Counted from the first letter of the stretch, positions 35,977 to 44,199 are shown. The stretch is DNA of 63,201 bases from Arthrobacter sp. ok362 (GCF_900102785.1 NZ_FNGC01000003.1:190753-253953); one strand, 5' to 3'. Program-made: numbers and translations. Notes: generated by a model from the letters alone, not told the origin.

Positions 35977-37431
35977 CTAGCCCTGCGGAGCCGCAGCGGC
36001 CGGGGCCGGAGCGGCGTCGCTGAACACGGGTGCCGGAGACGACTTTGCGGCGGTCAGGAGCGCGTCCAGCCGGTTCGCGCCGGCCTGACCCTTGCGGTAC
36101 GTGTTCATCCGCTCAATCTGGCCCTTGTCCAAGCCGTACACCTCCATCGCAACCTCAGGGTCGCCATCAGGGAATGTCTGCGTGAACTTCAGGCCAGCGT
36201 CAGCCTGGGCGGCCTTCGACGACGTCCCAGGATCCTTGAAGTGCGCGCTCAGACCGCGCAGCTCCTTCTCCATGGCCGGCGTCCATTCGCCATACTTCAC
36301 AGCAAGGACGTTGCGGGCGAGGTCAACACGGGACATGCCGATGCTGTCCAGTTCACCCTCAACGACCGCCACGAGATCAGCTTCGGATGCGCGGATCGCG
36401 TCAGCCGACGACGGGTTGTCATGGATGATGCCGAGGTAGCCGACCGGGATGGACGTCTCACTGGAGACCATCAGGCCGATCGTCTTCAGCATCTCGCCGT
36501 GAGGCTGGAAGGTCGCCTGCGACAGCTGCTGCAGCGTCGGCTTCAGCAGATCGCCGGTTTCCTCATCGCGGGTATTGGGCAGCGCCCACACGCCGCCAAT
36601 GAGGGCGTCGAGTGGCGAGATGCGCTTGCCAGTCGCGTCTTGGAAGTGCTCTTCCTCAGCGCCAAGCAGCGCCCGCTGCGGAGCACCATAGAACTCGGCG
36701 TTGACTTCCTGCCGGAGCATCGTTCGCACAGCCATGTCGGTGAAGCCCATCAAGGGGCGGCTGATCCGCGAATAGCCGAACGGGCGATCAAGGGCGCGGG
36801 CCCAGACGTACGGGGTGCACGTCACGCGGCCGACGATGCCAACATGCGTACGCGTCACCAGCCACTGGCGCTCGACGTACTGGATACGGAGCGTCACGCC
36901 CGGCAGGTACAGCAAGGCTTCCCACCGGCCCACAAGCTCCAGAGCCGCCGTCACGCGGTTAGTGCGGGTGTCAATCTCAGCGGTCGCCTCGAGTGCCGTG
37001 CGCGCCGCGACAATGACGTCCGGCTCGCCCGCAGCAGTATCGCCAGGCGTTGTGAAAACGAACGACACGGAATGCCGCAACGACGCCTCAATAGCCATGC
37101 GCTCCACCGCGGCGAAGTAGTTATCCCCGAAGACCTCGTCAAGATCAGCCAACATCTTGGACGGGCGGCCGAGAGTGAAGCCATCCGGGCGGATCCTGCG
37201 GGCCGGGACCTTCACAGCCTTGTTGGCCCAGCCGATGGCCACCGCAAAGTCACGCATGTGCGGCGGGATCGAAAAGCCGATCTTGTCCAGGCGCTTCTTC
37301 GAATCGAAATACGATGTCCGCAGCTGGTTCCGGCCAGACTTCCGCCGAATCGCCGTCAGCATCCGCGTGAAGGTTGCCGACTCGGCATCAGTCAGGGGGC
37401 GCACCAAATCAAGACCAGCCAAGAAGGCCAC
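35977..37431 (-). CDS. Portal protein (SPP1 gp6-like)
   Basis: 484 residues. Forms the ring through which DNA enters and leaves the head. FAVAIGWANKAVKVPARRIRPDGF, a wing region and GYLGIIHDNPSSADAIRASEADLVAVVE near residue 350 match this portal family. Lies between terminase and MuF-like genes, 3 bp from both neighbours. Confidence 0.9.
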   Translation of the reverse strand: MAFLAGLDLVRPLTDAESATFTRMLTAIRRKSGRNQLRTSYFDSKKRLDKIGFSIPPHMRDFAVAIGWANKAVKVPARRIRPDGFTLGRPSKMLADLDEVFGDNYFAAVERMAIEASLRHSVSFVFTTPGDTAAGEPDVIVAARTALEATAEIDTRTNRVTAALELVGRWEALLYLPGVTLRIQYVERQWLVTRTHVGIVGRVTCTPYVWARALDRPFGYSRISRPLMGFTDMAVRTMLRQEVNAEFYGAPQRALLGAEEEHFQDATGKRISPLDALIGGVWALPNTRDEETGDLLKPTLQQLSQATFQPHGEMLKTIGLMVSSETSIPVGYLGIIHDNPSSADAIRASEADLVAVVEGELDSIGMSRVDLARNVLAVKYGEWTPAMEKELRGLSAHFKDPGTSSKAAQADAGLKFTQTFPDGDPEVAMEVYGLDKGQIERMNTYRKGQAGANRLDALLTAAKSSPAPVFSDAAPAPAAAAPQG

Positions 37432-37434
37432 CTC

Positions 37435-38943
37435 CTAGAAAACGATTGCGGCCCGAACCTTCTTCTCAGAAGCTTTCGGTGGCCGGCGGGCGAACTTTTG
37501 CGCTCCGAAGTGGGCGCAGGTCACTGCAACAGTCGGGGCCAGATCAACGTCCAGGCTCGCTCGGTTCCACTTGAACGAGCCAGGGCGGTTCTTGATCGGG
37601 TCTTGCGTGGTGTTCTTCGCAGAATGGTCGAGGTGTTCCTGACCGAAGTGCGTGATGGCCGGATGTTTCTCCACCGCCTCATGGAGGCCCGCGCAGGCCT
37701 GGGTGTATTCCTGCCCGCTGAGGATGAAGACCTTCATCTTCTTAGCCTTCAAAAGGGCCTCGAGCGGATCGCGCGCCGGGGAGTAGGCATCGATGACGAT
37801 CGGGATGCGACGCTTGGCACGCTCCCACAACCACTCAACGAGCGCTGTCGTCCCGCGCTCATCGAACGGCGCATCGGCCGCCAGCTCGAGGTGAATGTCT
37901 TCACCGTCCGCGAACGTCGAGACGCCGATGGAAACCTTCGTGCGCTCCGGATTCATGTCCACGCCATACGCGGCGACCGGCCAGTCAGGATCCGGGTCAT
38001 CAATCGCCCGTTCATCCCACTTCGCGAAGGCCAGCTTTCCGGCGACAGAGGGTGTTGGCCACATGTTCAGCCGCTCACGCGCGAACGACCGCGGGGAGAA
38101 CTTGTGATGCTCGGTCTCCACAGTCCGGAGCTTGATGCGGCCACCCAGGGCGGGGTTAGCGTCAGACCAGTTCTTGCGGTCGGCCGTGAACACTCTCAGC
38201 TCGGCCTCGGTCATTTTGTCGACGTCACCGGCGGCGGAGTGCTCAACCCATGCCGAGCGCTTGTCAGCGCCGGTGACAGCTGCGTTCCGGACCCGCACGA
38301 AAGGCTCGCCACGTTCGGACAGATCCTTCGGGGGAGTGCCCATGTAGATCGTGATCGGATCACCAGAAGGGGCGGCCGACGTCGTCGGCTCCAAAGCCTC
38401 CTGCTCGTCCTCCTCATACTCCTGGCCCTCATCGACCACCAGCACGTCGAAGGAGCTACCGCGGCCGGCACCGCCAGTACGGGCACCCAGCTCAATAAGG
38501 CCGCCAGCGTGAAGCTCGATAGCTTCCTGGCCGTTGGTCTTGCGGATCTCCTTGACCAGAGCATTCAGCTCGGGGAACTTCGCGTGAGGATCATTGATCT
38601 TCGTCCCGAAGAAGTGCATGAGGCGCTTGAAGGCCTTGCGGGCGGAACTGAGAAGGTGCGAGGTGTGCAGAATCTTCATGTTGAGCGCCACCATCAGGTA
38701 GAGCTCCACAACCTCCAGCGCACCGTTCTTGCCGTTCTGCCGCGGCGCGGACAGACCCCACGTAGAAGAGATCCATCCCGCATCATCTGTGCGCAGCCAC
38801 GCCCGGACAGCCTCAGCCTGCCAAGGATCCACAACGTACTTGTAGCCCTCGGCGAACTCGAGCGCGTTCTCCGCGTGCTCCATGCTGTAGCCACGCGGCG
38901 AAGGTGCTGTGTTGAAGCGTGCGACCTGCGAACCGATCAGCAC
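37435..38943 (-). CDS. Terminase large subunit
   Basis: 502 residues from GTG 38943. ATPase and nuclease of the packaging motor. DPWQAEAVRAWL precedes the Walker A-like SAPRQNGKN (65-73); Walker B is VLVVDEGQE (167-175), with the coupling motif YMGTPP. The C-terminal nuclease region has AYGVDMNPERTKVSI and VIDAYSPARDPLEALL. Confidence 0.95.
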   Translation of the reverse strand: MLIGSQVARFNTAPSPRGYSMEHAENALEFAEGYKYVVDPWQAEAVRAWLRTDDAGWISSTWGLSAPRQNGKNGALEVVELYLMVALNMKILHTSHLLSSARKAFKRLMHFFGTKINDPHAKFPELNALVKEIRKTNGQEAIELHAGGLIELGARTGGAGRGSSFDVLVVDEGQEYEEDEQEALEPTTSAAPSGDPITIYMGTPPKDLSERGEPFVRVRNAAVTGADKRSAWVEHSAAGDVDKMTEAELRVFTADRKNWSDANPALGGRIKLRTVETEHHKFSPRSFARERLNMWPTPSVAGKLAFAKWDERAIDDPDPDWPVAAYGVDMNPERTKVSIGVSTFADGEDIHLELAADAPFDERGTTALVEWLWERAKRRIPIVIDAYSPARDPLEALLKAKKMKVFILSGQEYTQACAGLHEAVEKHPAITHFGQEHLDHSAKNTTQDPIKNRPGSFKWNRASLDVDLAPTVAVTCAHFGAQKFARRPPKASEKKVRAAIVF

Positions 38944-38953
38944 GCCACACCAC

Positions 38954-39406
38954 CTATCCGCTCAGTTTCTGAGCCAACCTCTGCAGGGGGGAGACATTGT
39001 CCGGAAGGTCAGCCGGCACTGGCACCGGTGGGGCCGCGGCCTTGGAGTCTGCGGGGGCGAGCTTGGCCAGGATGTTCGCCAACGCAGTCGCCTGCTGACG
39101 GGCCTCAGCCAACGGGGCAGCGAACTTCACCTCGACGTTGATGTTCTGGGAGTCGTCTATGATCGCGTTATCCAACACGCGGAACTGCATCAAGTTCAGG
39201 ACGCCCTTGCCCTGAATGATGTTGTCCAGCTCGTCCAGGCGGTCAGCCGTGCGGGCCGCCTCCAGCACCAGCGCATTTCGCGGAACGTCCGTGGTGGCCA
39301 TCGCCAGCCAGATGGCAGAACCTCGCTCACCAAGACCGGCCGGCTCATCCACGACTGCACCTTCGGCAGGACTTGCCGCGGTGCCGATCAAACCACCATC
39401 GAGCAA
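38954..39406 (-). CDS. Terminase small subunit
   Basis: 150 residues from TTG 39406, with GGAG five bases upstream. Helical (LVLEAARTADRLDELDNIIQG) with a proline-rich linker (AAPPVPVPADLP) and a C-terminal helix. Recognises the packaging site. Identified mainly by position just before the large subunit. Confidence 0.75.
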   Translation of the reverse strand: MLDGGLIGTAASPAEGAVVDEPAGLGERGSAIWLAMATTDVPRNALVLEAARTADRLDELDNIIQGKGVLNLMQFRVLDNAIIDDSQNINVEVKFAAPLAEARQQATALANILAKLAPADSKAAAPPVPVPADLPDNVSPLQRLAQKLSG

Positions 39407-39469
39407 TTGCGCTCCGAGGCACTCGATGCCTAGCGCAGGCTGGATCAGTCCGAACGTGCACGGCGCCCC

Positions 39470-39994
39470 CTAAAGGATCAACTTGTTTCCCGTCACCGCG
39501 ATGTAGCGGCCAGTTGTGTAGCGTTCGATGTTCCGGCCGTCGCGGATCTTCCGGCCAGGCGCTTCCGGCGCCTCGATGAAGAGGTGTACTCCCTCCCCGG
39601 ACTGAGACACCTCAGTGAAGATCACCGGCTCAGTGACGCTTCGGATGTACTCGGCAGCCCATCCAGCCAGTGTGCCGTCAACGATGCAATGGTCCAGATC
39701 GATGCAGCCGATACCGCCACCAAGGACAAAGCCCAGGCCGACACCGGCCGACGACGCCTTGGCTTCCGCGAACGTTGCCCACGTGGCCGGATCAGTCGAG
39801 CTCGCAGGCCTGCCCGCGACCGTAATCGGCCGCTTCGTGGAAGTACGCCGCACCCATCGCGCGCGCTCAGTCAACGCCGTCGGGAGAACGTGCCGGCGGG
39901 ACAACCGCTTACGACATGTGGCCGAGCACGTCCGCGCTTGCGAGCGGTACAGCCTCAACGGGCCTCCGCACTCCTCGCAACACCGATCTGACAT
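39470..39994 (-). CDS. Minimal zinc-finger prim-pol (bifunctional primase/polymerase N-domain)
   Basis: 174 residues. An N-terminal zinc ribbon (CCEECGGPL...CSATCRKR) is followed by the prim-pol catalytic pattern: GFVLGGGIGCIDLDHC (DxD metal site, D98 and D100 region), SQSGEGVHLFIEAP (s-x-H) and RYTTGRYIAVTG. It ends right after the last motif, without the helicase or C-terminal domain found in many relatives. It would prime or extend DNA. It sits between terminase and the DnaA-box region. Confidence 0.8.
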   Translation of the reverse strand: MSDRCCEECGGPLRLYRSQARTCSATCRKRLSRRHVLPTALTERARWVRRTSTKRPITVAGRPASSTDPATWATFAEAKASSAGVGLGFVLGGGIGCIDLDHCIVDGTLAGWAAEYIRSVTEPVIFTEVSQSGEGVHLFIEAPEAPGRKIRDGRNIERYTTGRYIAVTGNKLIL

Positions 39995-40226
39995 GCTCCA
40001 ATTCTACCGCAATGTCACACTTTCTCCTTGCAAATAAAGGGAAGTAGGCGCATTCAAGAATGGGGCCACATCGCCCGCGAGAGCAATATTGACGAGGGTC
40101 AAAAAGCCCTGCGAGCAACCAGCGCGGCGGTCACGAAGGCGCCCAGGGCCCGGGGAAAAGCACGCCAGCGCCCACCGATGCGAGCTCGGGGGGATATTTT
40201 TCGCTATGCCCGGGGAGCGAGGCGGC

Positions 40227-40263
40227 GGGGGTGGGGGAGGGGTGCTCCCCCACCCCCTTTTTT
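40227..40263 (+). terminator. G-rich 13-bp hairpin with T-tract
   Basis: GGGGGTGGGGGAG / CTCCCCCACCCCC with loop GGGTG, then TTTTTT on the plus strand. No plus-strand gene ends before it, so it may belong to a packaging (cos) or origin region rather than act as a simple terminator. Confidence 0.6.
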
Positions 40264-40298
40264 ATGGGGTCCGGGATAAGGAAAAGCCTTATTCGGGG

Positions 40299-40318
40299 TT
40301 GTCCACAGGTTGTCCACA
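40299..40318. other. Two tandem DnaA boxes (candidate phage origin element)
   Basis: TTGTCCACA, the high-GC actinobacterial DnaA box, occurs at 40299-40307 and 40310-40318, spaced 11 bp, one helical turn. They lie in the 325-bp non-coding stretch 39995-40319 between the prim-pol and HNH genes. The rest of this stretch holds the G-rich hairpin and no gene that I can support. Confidence 0.6.
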
Positions 40319-40319
40319 G

Positions 40320-40625
40320 TCACCATTTCCGACTGGTTTTGAGGGGTTTTGCGGTCAAAACGGTCGTTGTTTTGGGTGCTGGTCGGTTGCCTTTGGACTG
40401 ATTGCACTTGCGGCAGCAGATGGCGACGTTGTCTAGCCTGTCCTGGCCGCCTTTGGCATGGGCTATGACGTGGTCAGGCTCGGCACTCGGTGGTGTGCGG
40501 CTTACGACGTAGTCAAGGATGACCTTGCAGTATGGGCAGCGCTCGATGCCTTGTGCTTGGGCTAGGTGGAGTGCCCGCTTGCGGACTTTCTTCCACTGTG
40601 ATGTCCCTGTGCGTGATGTTGCCAC
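40320..40625 (-). CDS. HNH endonuclease next to terminase
   Basis: 101 residues. Zinc knuckle CPYC and the HNH core EPDHVIAHAKGGQDRLDNVAICCRKCNQSKGNR. Small HNH proteins encoded beside terminase are known to help cos cleavage in many cos-type siphophages; that role is inferred here. Confidence 0.88.
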   Translation of the reverse strand: MATSRTGTSQWKKVRKRALHLAQAQGIERCPYCKVILDYVVSRTPPSAEPDHVIAHAKGGQDRLDNVAICCRKCNQSKGNRPAPKTTTVLTAKPLKTSRKW

Positions 40626-40640
40626 GTAGACTCACCTGCC

Positions 40641-41000
40641 ATGGGACTAAAGGAGTGGGCTGCTAAGGCGCCCGTAGCAACGTATGGGATGCTCACGCTG
40701 TACAAGGACAAGGTGCGATGCCTCGACTCGAAGCAGAAGGGCGAGTATCCCCTTGTCGGGGTGACCGCCGTGGTGGAGTCGGGGGAGGCTTTGTCTCAGC
40801 GCGTGACGTTGACGAGGTTCGCCGCATTTGGGCTGTTGTCGTTGGCGATGAAGAAGAAGTCCGGCGGTTCGTCATTTCTGCTGATCGAGGGCCCTGAATT
40901 TGCTTGGACGTTCGAGGTCAAGCGCGGCGATCAGGCTAAGGCCCAGGCATTCGCCGCGAAGGTGAGGTCGGCCGCTAAGGAATCCATCACCGCCGAGTGA
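40641..41000 (+). CDS. Unknown plus-strand cargo protein
   Basis: 119 residues; small beta-rich fold (VATYGMLTLYKDKVRCLDSKQKGEYPLVGVTAVVESG) ending in an amphipathic helix (AKAQAFAAKVRSAAKESI), reminiscent of bacterial PH-like domains. It lies against the surrounding minus-strand genes. TAGACT at 40627-40632 ends eight bases before the ATG, so the message could be leaderless. Confidence 0.65.
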   Translation: MGLKEWAAKAPVATYGMLTLYKDKVRCLDSKQKGEYPLVGVTAVVESGEALSQRVTLTRFAAFGLLSLAMKKKSGGSSFLLIEGPEFAWTFEVKRGDQAKAQAFAAKVRSAAKESITAE

Positions 41001-41208
41001 AGCCAACGGGCCGTCTTCGGTGTCCGCGGTCTTCGTCATCGTAGAGGGGCTCACGATTGCTGCGTACGTGGAGCTCTGGGGGCAACGTGTATGCGTGGGC
41101 GTGCTCGCTTCGTGCTTCGCCACCGCCTTCGGGATGGAACTCGTCGGGTTCGTTCATCAGTCGTGCTGATGCTTCGAGCCAGGCGCAGATGGCTTTGTAG
41201 AGTCTCAT
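40987..41208 (-). CDS. Small unknown protein
   Basis: 73 residues, with AAGGGGTGGC before the ATG. Helical start (LYKAICAWLEASARLMN) and a histidine-rich, charged remainder. Convergent with 40641-41000, overlapping by 14 bp. Moderate coding evidence only. Confidence 0.5.
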   Translation of the reverse strand: MRLYKAICAWLEASARLMNEPDEFHPEGGGEARSEHAHAYTLPPELHVRSNREPLYDDEDRGHRRRPVGFTRR

Positions 41209-41259
41209 GCCACCCCTTGGGTATGCTCAGGGAATTGTTCACACAACGATGGGGAAACC

Positions 41260-41448
41260 ATGGAACGTCGAGAGTCTAAGCACCAGTGTCCGAAGTGCCA
41301 GGCGCAATTGGTGGAGAAGTGGGACACCGTCCGCGACGGGAGCTTGGTGGGCAACATCGAGCTGCAGCGGATCGGGAAGCCGTTCTGCCCTGCCGGTCAC
41401 CGCATCACGGAATGGAATGCTGCTGGCCAGCCAATATTCGCGGTCTGA
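41260..41448 (+). CDS. Small zinc-ribbon-like protein
   Basis: 62 residues: HQCPKCQAQLVEKW and GKPFCPAGHRI give a C-x2-C...C-x3-H metal site. Plus strand, preceded by TATGCT (41222) and a 33-base leader. Function unknown; possibly expressed in the lysogen. Confidence 0.6.
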   Translation: MERRESKHQCPKCQAQLVEKWDTVRDGSLVGNIELQRIGKPFCPAGHRITEWNAAGQPIFAV

Positions 41449-41672
41449 TGCTGGGTTACGTTGAGCTCCTGCATGGAGTAGGCGCGTAGCGTCGCCTCGT
41501 TCTTAGGCCGTAGATCAGCGATCCCACCCTCGCCGCTCGAAGCGCCCGGGTTGATCCTTGGCCGCACGTTTGGGTGACTTGCCCAGTACCGGCCTACGGT
41601 CTCCATGCAGGAGAGTGGTGATCTACTTGCTGGGCCGCGTTTCCAGTGGTTGGTCGGCTGCTTTCGATCAGC

Positions 41673-41743
41673 TGGCTACCGTGGATTCGAACCACGAACC
41701 GACGCATTAACAGTGCGTTGCTCTGCCGTTGAGCTAGTAACCA
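41673..41743 (-). tRNA. tRNA-Asn (anticodon GTT)
   Basis: 71 nt cloverleaf on the minus strand: acceptor TGGTTAC / GTAGCCA (one G-U pair), D-arm GCTC-GAGC, anticodon arm ACGCA-CTGTTAA-TGCGT with GTT, T-arm CGTGG-TTCGAAT-CCACG. CCA not encoded. Phage-borne, within the 41449-42283 non-coding stretch, which otherwise holds the two tRNA-like elements and a terminator. Confidence 0.92.
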
Positions 41744-41859
41744 TTGGCCGCTGCATCCCCTTTTCGGATAGGGCACCCGTTCCGGCCTACGTGTTTACCG
41801 GCATTCATTAGCTTGGGCGGCTGTTCTCCCAGTTCCTACGTGTCGGTCACTGGGGTAGT

Positions 41860-41927
41860 GGAGGACGGCCCGGCTCGAACGGGTCTGCATTGCCGCGACG
41901 GGGGAACGTCGTCATCTTGGCGTCTCC
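41860..41927 (-). other. tRNA-like element 1 (degenerate)
   Basis: The T-arm is CCCG-TTCGAGC-CGGG. A stem CGACG / CGTCG closes a 6-nt loop TTCCCC (or an 8-nt loop GTTCCCCC if the last pair opens). The acceptor ends GGAGACG and CGTCCTCC pair only with a bulged C. No normal D-arm. It may be a decayed tRNA or an unusual one; not called as a functional tRNA. Confidence 0.4.
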
Positions 41928-41982
41928 TGCCGGGTGAATAGTCCGACGGTCGTACTCATGGGAGCGGCATAGGGGTCGCCGG

Positions 41983-42059
41983 GGGCTGGGGCGGATTCGA
42001 ACCGCTCGACCATCTCAGGTCGTCAAGGCATCGCTACCCAGCGATGCAATCCTCAGCCC
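41983..42059 (-). other. tRNA-like element 2 (degenerate or unusual)
   Basis: 77 nt: acceptor GGGCTG / CAGCCC (six pairs), a long arm GCATCGC-TGGGTA-GCGATGC in the D-arm position, an arm CGACC-TGAGAT-GGTCG in the anticodon position with a 6-nt loop (8 nt if the closing pair opens), and T-arm GCGG-TTCGAAT-CCGC. The loop size is not the usual seven, so decoding ability is doubtful. Confidence 0.5.
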
Positions 42060-42148
42060 TTGGCGTGTCTCTCGACATGGCCCATGGTCCGCGACAGGCG
42101 CACCAGCTGAGATGCGGCCTCCTGGGGGTGAGGTGCTATCTGGGCATG

Positions 42149-42179
42149 AAAAAAGCCGGTCGCGTTGGCGATCCGGCTT
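42149..42179 (-). terminator. Terminator of the 42-46 kb minus-strand unit
   Basis: On the minus strand AAGCCGG-13 nt-CCGGCTT followed by TTTT. It ends transcription before the tRNA region, so the tRNAs need read-through or their own promoter. Confidence 0.75.
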
Positions 42180-42244
42180 GGTTGTGGGTACGGCAATTAC
42201 GCCGCTTTGAGACACTTTAAATCATCTCGTTGGTTATTGCCAAT

Positions 42245-42261
42245 CACCGTGTATCACGGTG
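42245..42261. promoter_or_regulatory. 17-bp palindrome, operator-like
   Basis: CACCGTG-TAT-CACGGTG, a perfect 7-bp inverted repeat, in the gap between the gene ending at 42284 and the terminator. It may be an operator or RNA stem; no protein partner can be named. Confidence 0.4.
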
Positions 42262-42283
42262 TGTCGTTGTGCATCACCGCACG

Positions 42284-42880
42284 TCAATTGACCTCCCTGC
42301 GCGTTTGGTGCCACGCGCTGATGACTTCGTGCGGGTGGTAGGTGGGGGTTGATGAGCGTTCGGCTGGGATGAGTTTGCCGCGGTGGGCCCAGTTGCGGAT
42401 GTCCTTGGCGTTGATGATGATTCCGGCTTTCTCTTTGAGCCAGGGCACGAGCTGGCGGGTGGGCATTGGTGGTGCGATGTCCTTGACGCGCTCGCGGTTT
42501 GCTGCATGGTTGATGGGTGGTTCGTCGGGTCCGCTGACGAGGAGTTCGGCTTTGGTTACCCAGTCTTGTATGAGCCATGCGAGGCCGGCGGCGCGGTCGT
42601 CTTGGGCGTAGGCTTTGGCATCGTTTCCGACGCTGCGGAGGTTCTCTTGCAGTTGGAGTGCGTCGAGGTTGATCGGCGCGGCGGATCCGGGTTTGTGGGC
42701 GCCACCTCCGCCACCGCCGCCTGCGGGCCGGACGTTGTCGAGCCTGGCGATGGTGACGCTGAGCTCGGTGACGAGGACGGGGACCTTGTTGAGCCAGGCT
42801 TGCAGGTCGGTGACGCATCGGGTGCAGAGGTAGGTGCTGGTGTGGTTGAGGCAGTCCACGGTGGTGCACTCAAGACTCAC
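42284..42880 (-). CDS. HTH DNA-binding protein with N-terminal zinc motif
   Basis: 198 residues. N-terminal C-x4-C...C-x2-C (SLECTTVDCLNHTSTYLCTRC), a glycine run (about 53-60), and a C-terminal winged-helix/MerR-like segment (LVPWLKEKAGIIINAKDIRNWAHRGKLIPAER...YHPHEVISAW). Likely a phage regulator, last gene of its unit. Overlaps 42877 by ATGA-type coupling. Confidence 0.75.
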   Translation of the reverse strand: MSLECTTVDCLNHTSTYLCTRCVTDLQAWLNKVPVLVTELSVTIARLDNVRPAGGGGGGGAHKPGSAAPINLDALQLQENLRSVGNDAKAYAQDDRAAGLAWLIQDWVTKAELLVSGPDEPPINHAANRERVKDIAPPMPTRQLVPWLKEKAGIIINAKDIRNWAHRGKLIPAERSSTPTYHPHEVISAWHQTRREVN

Positions 42881-43095
42881 GTGTAGTCTCCGATCTGTTC
42901 GATGGCGTTGCTAGCGAGTCGGAGCATGCCGACTGCTTGGACGTGGGGGATGGACGAGTAGCCCCAGACTGTGCCGGCGCCGATGTTGTCGCCGTCCATA
43001 CGCTGGTAGGTGGCGATGACGACGGCGCCTGTTACGACGGCGTCGTCTGGGATCTGGAGGTTCACGTCTGCACCTCCGATGTTGTGGGCGCTCAT
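42877..43095 (-). CDS. Conserved-looking small phage protein
   Basis: 72 residues, beta-like (DDAVVTGAVVIATYQRMDGDNIGAGTVWGYSSI). No domain recognised. Joined by 4-bp overlaps to both neighbours, so clearly part of the operon. Confidence 0.7.
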   Translation of the reverse strand: MSAHNIGGADVNLQIPDDAVVTGAVVIATYQRMDGDNIGAGTVWGYSSIPHVQAVGMLRLASNAIEQIGDYT

Positions 43096-43604
43096 TGGTC
43101 CGCCTGGGCACGGATGATGTCCTCGTACATGGTCTTGACGTGCTGAGCGTCAGCTAGGGCATCGTGCTCTGTGCCGGCCTGCTTGGGCAGCCGCTCCACT
43201 CCGGTCCAGTCCACGAGCGATCGGACGTCGTTGGTGTACATGGGGATGCCTTGCGGGAGGTCCATCATGGTGCCGAACAGTTGCGCGAGGACCACATGGT
43301 CGTAGGAGCAGAACCAGGCCCAAAGTTCCGGATCATCGGGCGTGGGTCGTGGCCCGTGGGCGGGCAGCAGGAACTCCTTCACCTCGCGAGCGATCTGGGC
43401 CTTGGGCTTCCATGCCGGGTCCGTCATGAGTGGCAGGTGCGGTATGACGTTCCACATGAGCCACTGGTGATCGGCGATCCGGTCCCAGTCGGCATCCTTA
43501 TTGACGGCGTAGTACTCGCGGCCGTCCTCGGCTACGATTCCGATGCTGATCAGGTCGATGGTGGTTCCGTCTTCATGGAACTCGGTGTCGTAAAAGTACC
43601 TCAT
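43092..43604 (-). CDS. 3'-5' exoribonuclease-like (DEDD family)
   Basis: 170 residues. YDTEFHEDGTTIDLISIGIVAEDGREYYAVN is the exonuclease I motif (D6, E8). Motif II is WAWFCSYDHVVLAQLFG, and motif III AGTEHDALADAQHVKTMYE supplies the histidine and last aspartate. Resembles the small bacterial/phage 3'-5' exoribonucleases; it may degrade RNA or single strands during infection. Confidence 0.82.
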   Translation of the reverse strand: MRYFYDTEFHEDGTTIDLISIGIVAEDGREYYAVNKDADWDRIADHQWLMWNVIPHLPLMTDPAWKPKAQIAREVKEFLLPAHGPRPTPDDPELWAWFCSYDHVVLAQLFGTMMDLPQGIPMYTNDVRSLVDWTGVERLPKQAGTEHDALADAQHVKTMYEDIIRAQADQ

Positions 43605-43864
43605 GACTTCCTCTCGATCTTTTTGTTGATGAAGGACAGGACGTCTCCCCAGCAGTCACTGCAAAGGCTTGTCTCGGTCCAAAGGTTCGAGGCAACGACG
43701 TCGTGTGCCGTCACGGCGTTGTCCCAGCTGTTCATGCGCAGGTAGTTGAACTTGATCAGCCATGTCTCCCGGTAGACCTTGCCGAGGATGCGGGACAGAC
43801 CAGGGCGCGGGAGCTCGTTGGTGACCTGCGCGTCGCATCGGTGGCACGGTTCGAGCTTGCTCAC
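43601..43864 (-). CDS. Zinc-motif phage protein
   Basis: 87 residues from the GTG at 43864 (GTGA overlap). C-x2-C at the start (LEPCHRCDAQV) and C-x2-C later (TSLCSDCWGDVL) suggest one zinc site. Function unknown. Confidence 0.65.
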   Translation of the reverse strand: MSKLEPCHRCDAQVTNELPRPGLSRILGKVYRETWLIKFNYLRMNSWDNAVTAHDVVASNLWTETSLCSDCWGDVLSFINKKIERKS

Positions 43865-44199
43865 TCGGCGTCCTCCCACGGCCCGGGCTGGCTGGCGGCG
43901 CGGCGCTTGATGAGGCGGGCCGGCTCGTCGTCCTCGTCGCACATCGTCTTGTAGTCGAGCGCGCTCTGCTTGCTGATCATTGACCTGCTACCCCATTTGT
44001 TGGCGACTCCCCATTCGGCCTCCGCGGTCTCGGGCTGTTGCGTGTGTCCGGCGGCATCGAGGGCGTCTGCCTGGTGCTGGAGGAAGTCGCGCTGCATGGC
44101 CCTGCCGAACCATCCGCAGGTGCAGTGCTGGTGCAGGTCGCGGTGGCCGGTGTCGGGTTGGTGGGCATTGAGGGTGTCGAGCAGGGTGTTTTCGCTCAT
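43861..44199 (-). CDS. Unknown phage protein
   Basis: 112 residues from the ATG at 44199 (GGAG upstream). It contains HRDLHQHCTCGWFGRAMQRDFLQHQADALD, a cysteine/histidine motif often seen in actinophage proteins of unknown role. ATGA overlap with RusA gene. Confidence 0.7.
   Translation of the reverse strand: MSENTLLDTLNAHQPDTGHRDLHQHCTCGWFGRAMQRDFLQHQADALDAAGHTQQPETAEAEWGVANKWGSRSMISKQSALDYKTMCDEDDEPARLIKRRAASQPGPWEDAE

Noticed and set aside
36241..39141. 966-codon open frame on the plus strand opposite portal and terminase genes
   Set aside because: It is antisense to two clearly recognised genes and its composition (many Arg, His, Gln) is that of a high-GC shadow frame.
39995..40320. Small open frames in the gap between prim-pol and HNH
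   Set aside because: Glycine/arginine-rich low-complexity frames through the hairpin, without start signals; treated as non-coding.
41397..41606. 69-codon minus-strand frame near the tRNA region
   Set aside because: It overlaps the better supported zinc-ribbon gene antisense and has no clear ribosome binding site; not enough evidence.
41490..41640. Additional tRNA upstream of tRNA-Asn
   Set aside because: A TTCGAGC motif is present but flanking bases do not form a T-stem or acceptor stem.
42015..42215. 66-codon minus-strand frame over the tRNA-like element and terminator
   Set aside because: It runs through structured RNA elements and shows no protein-like pattern.
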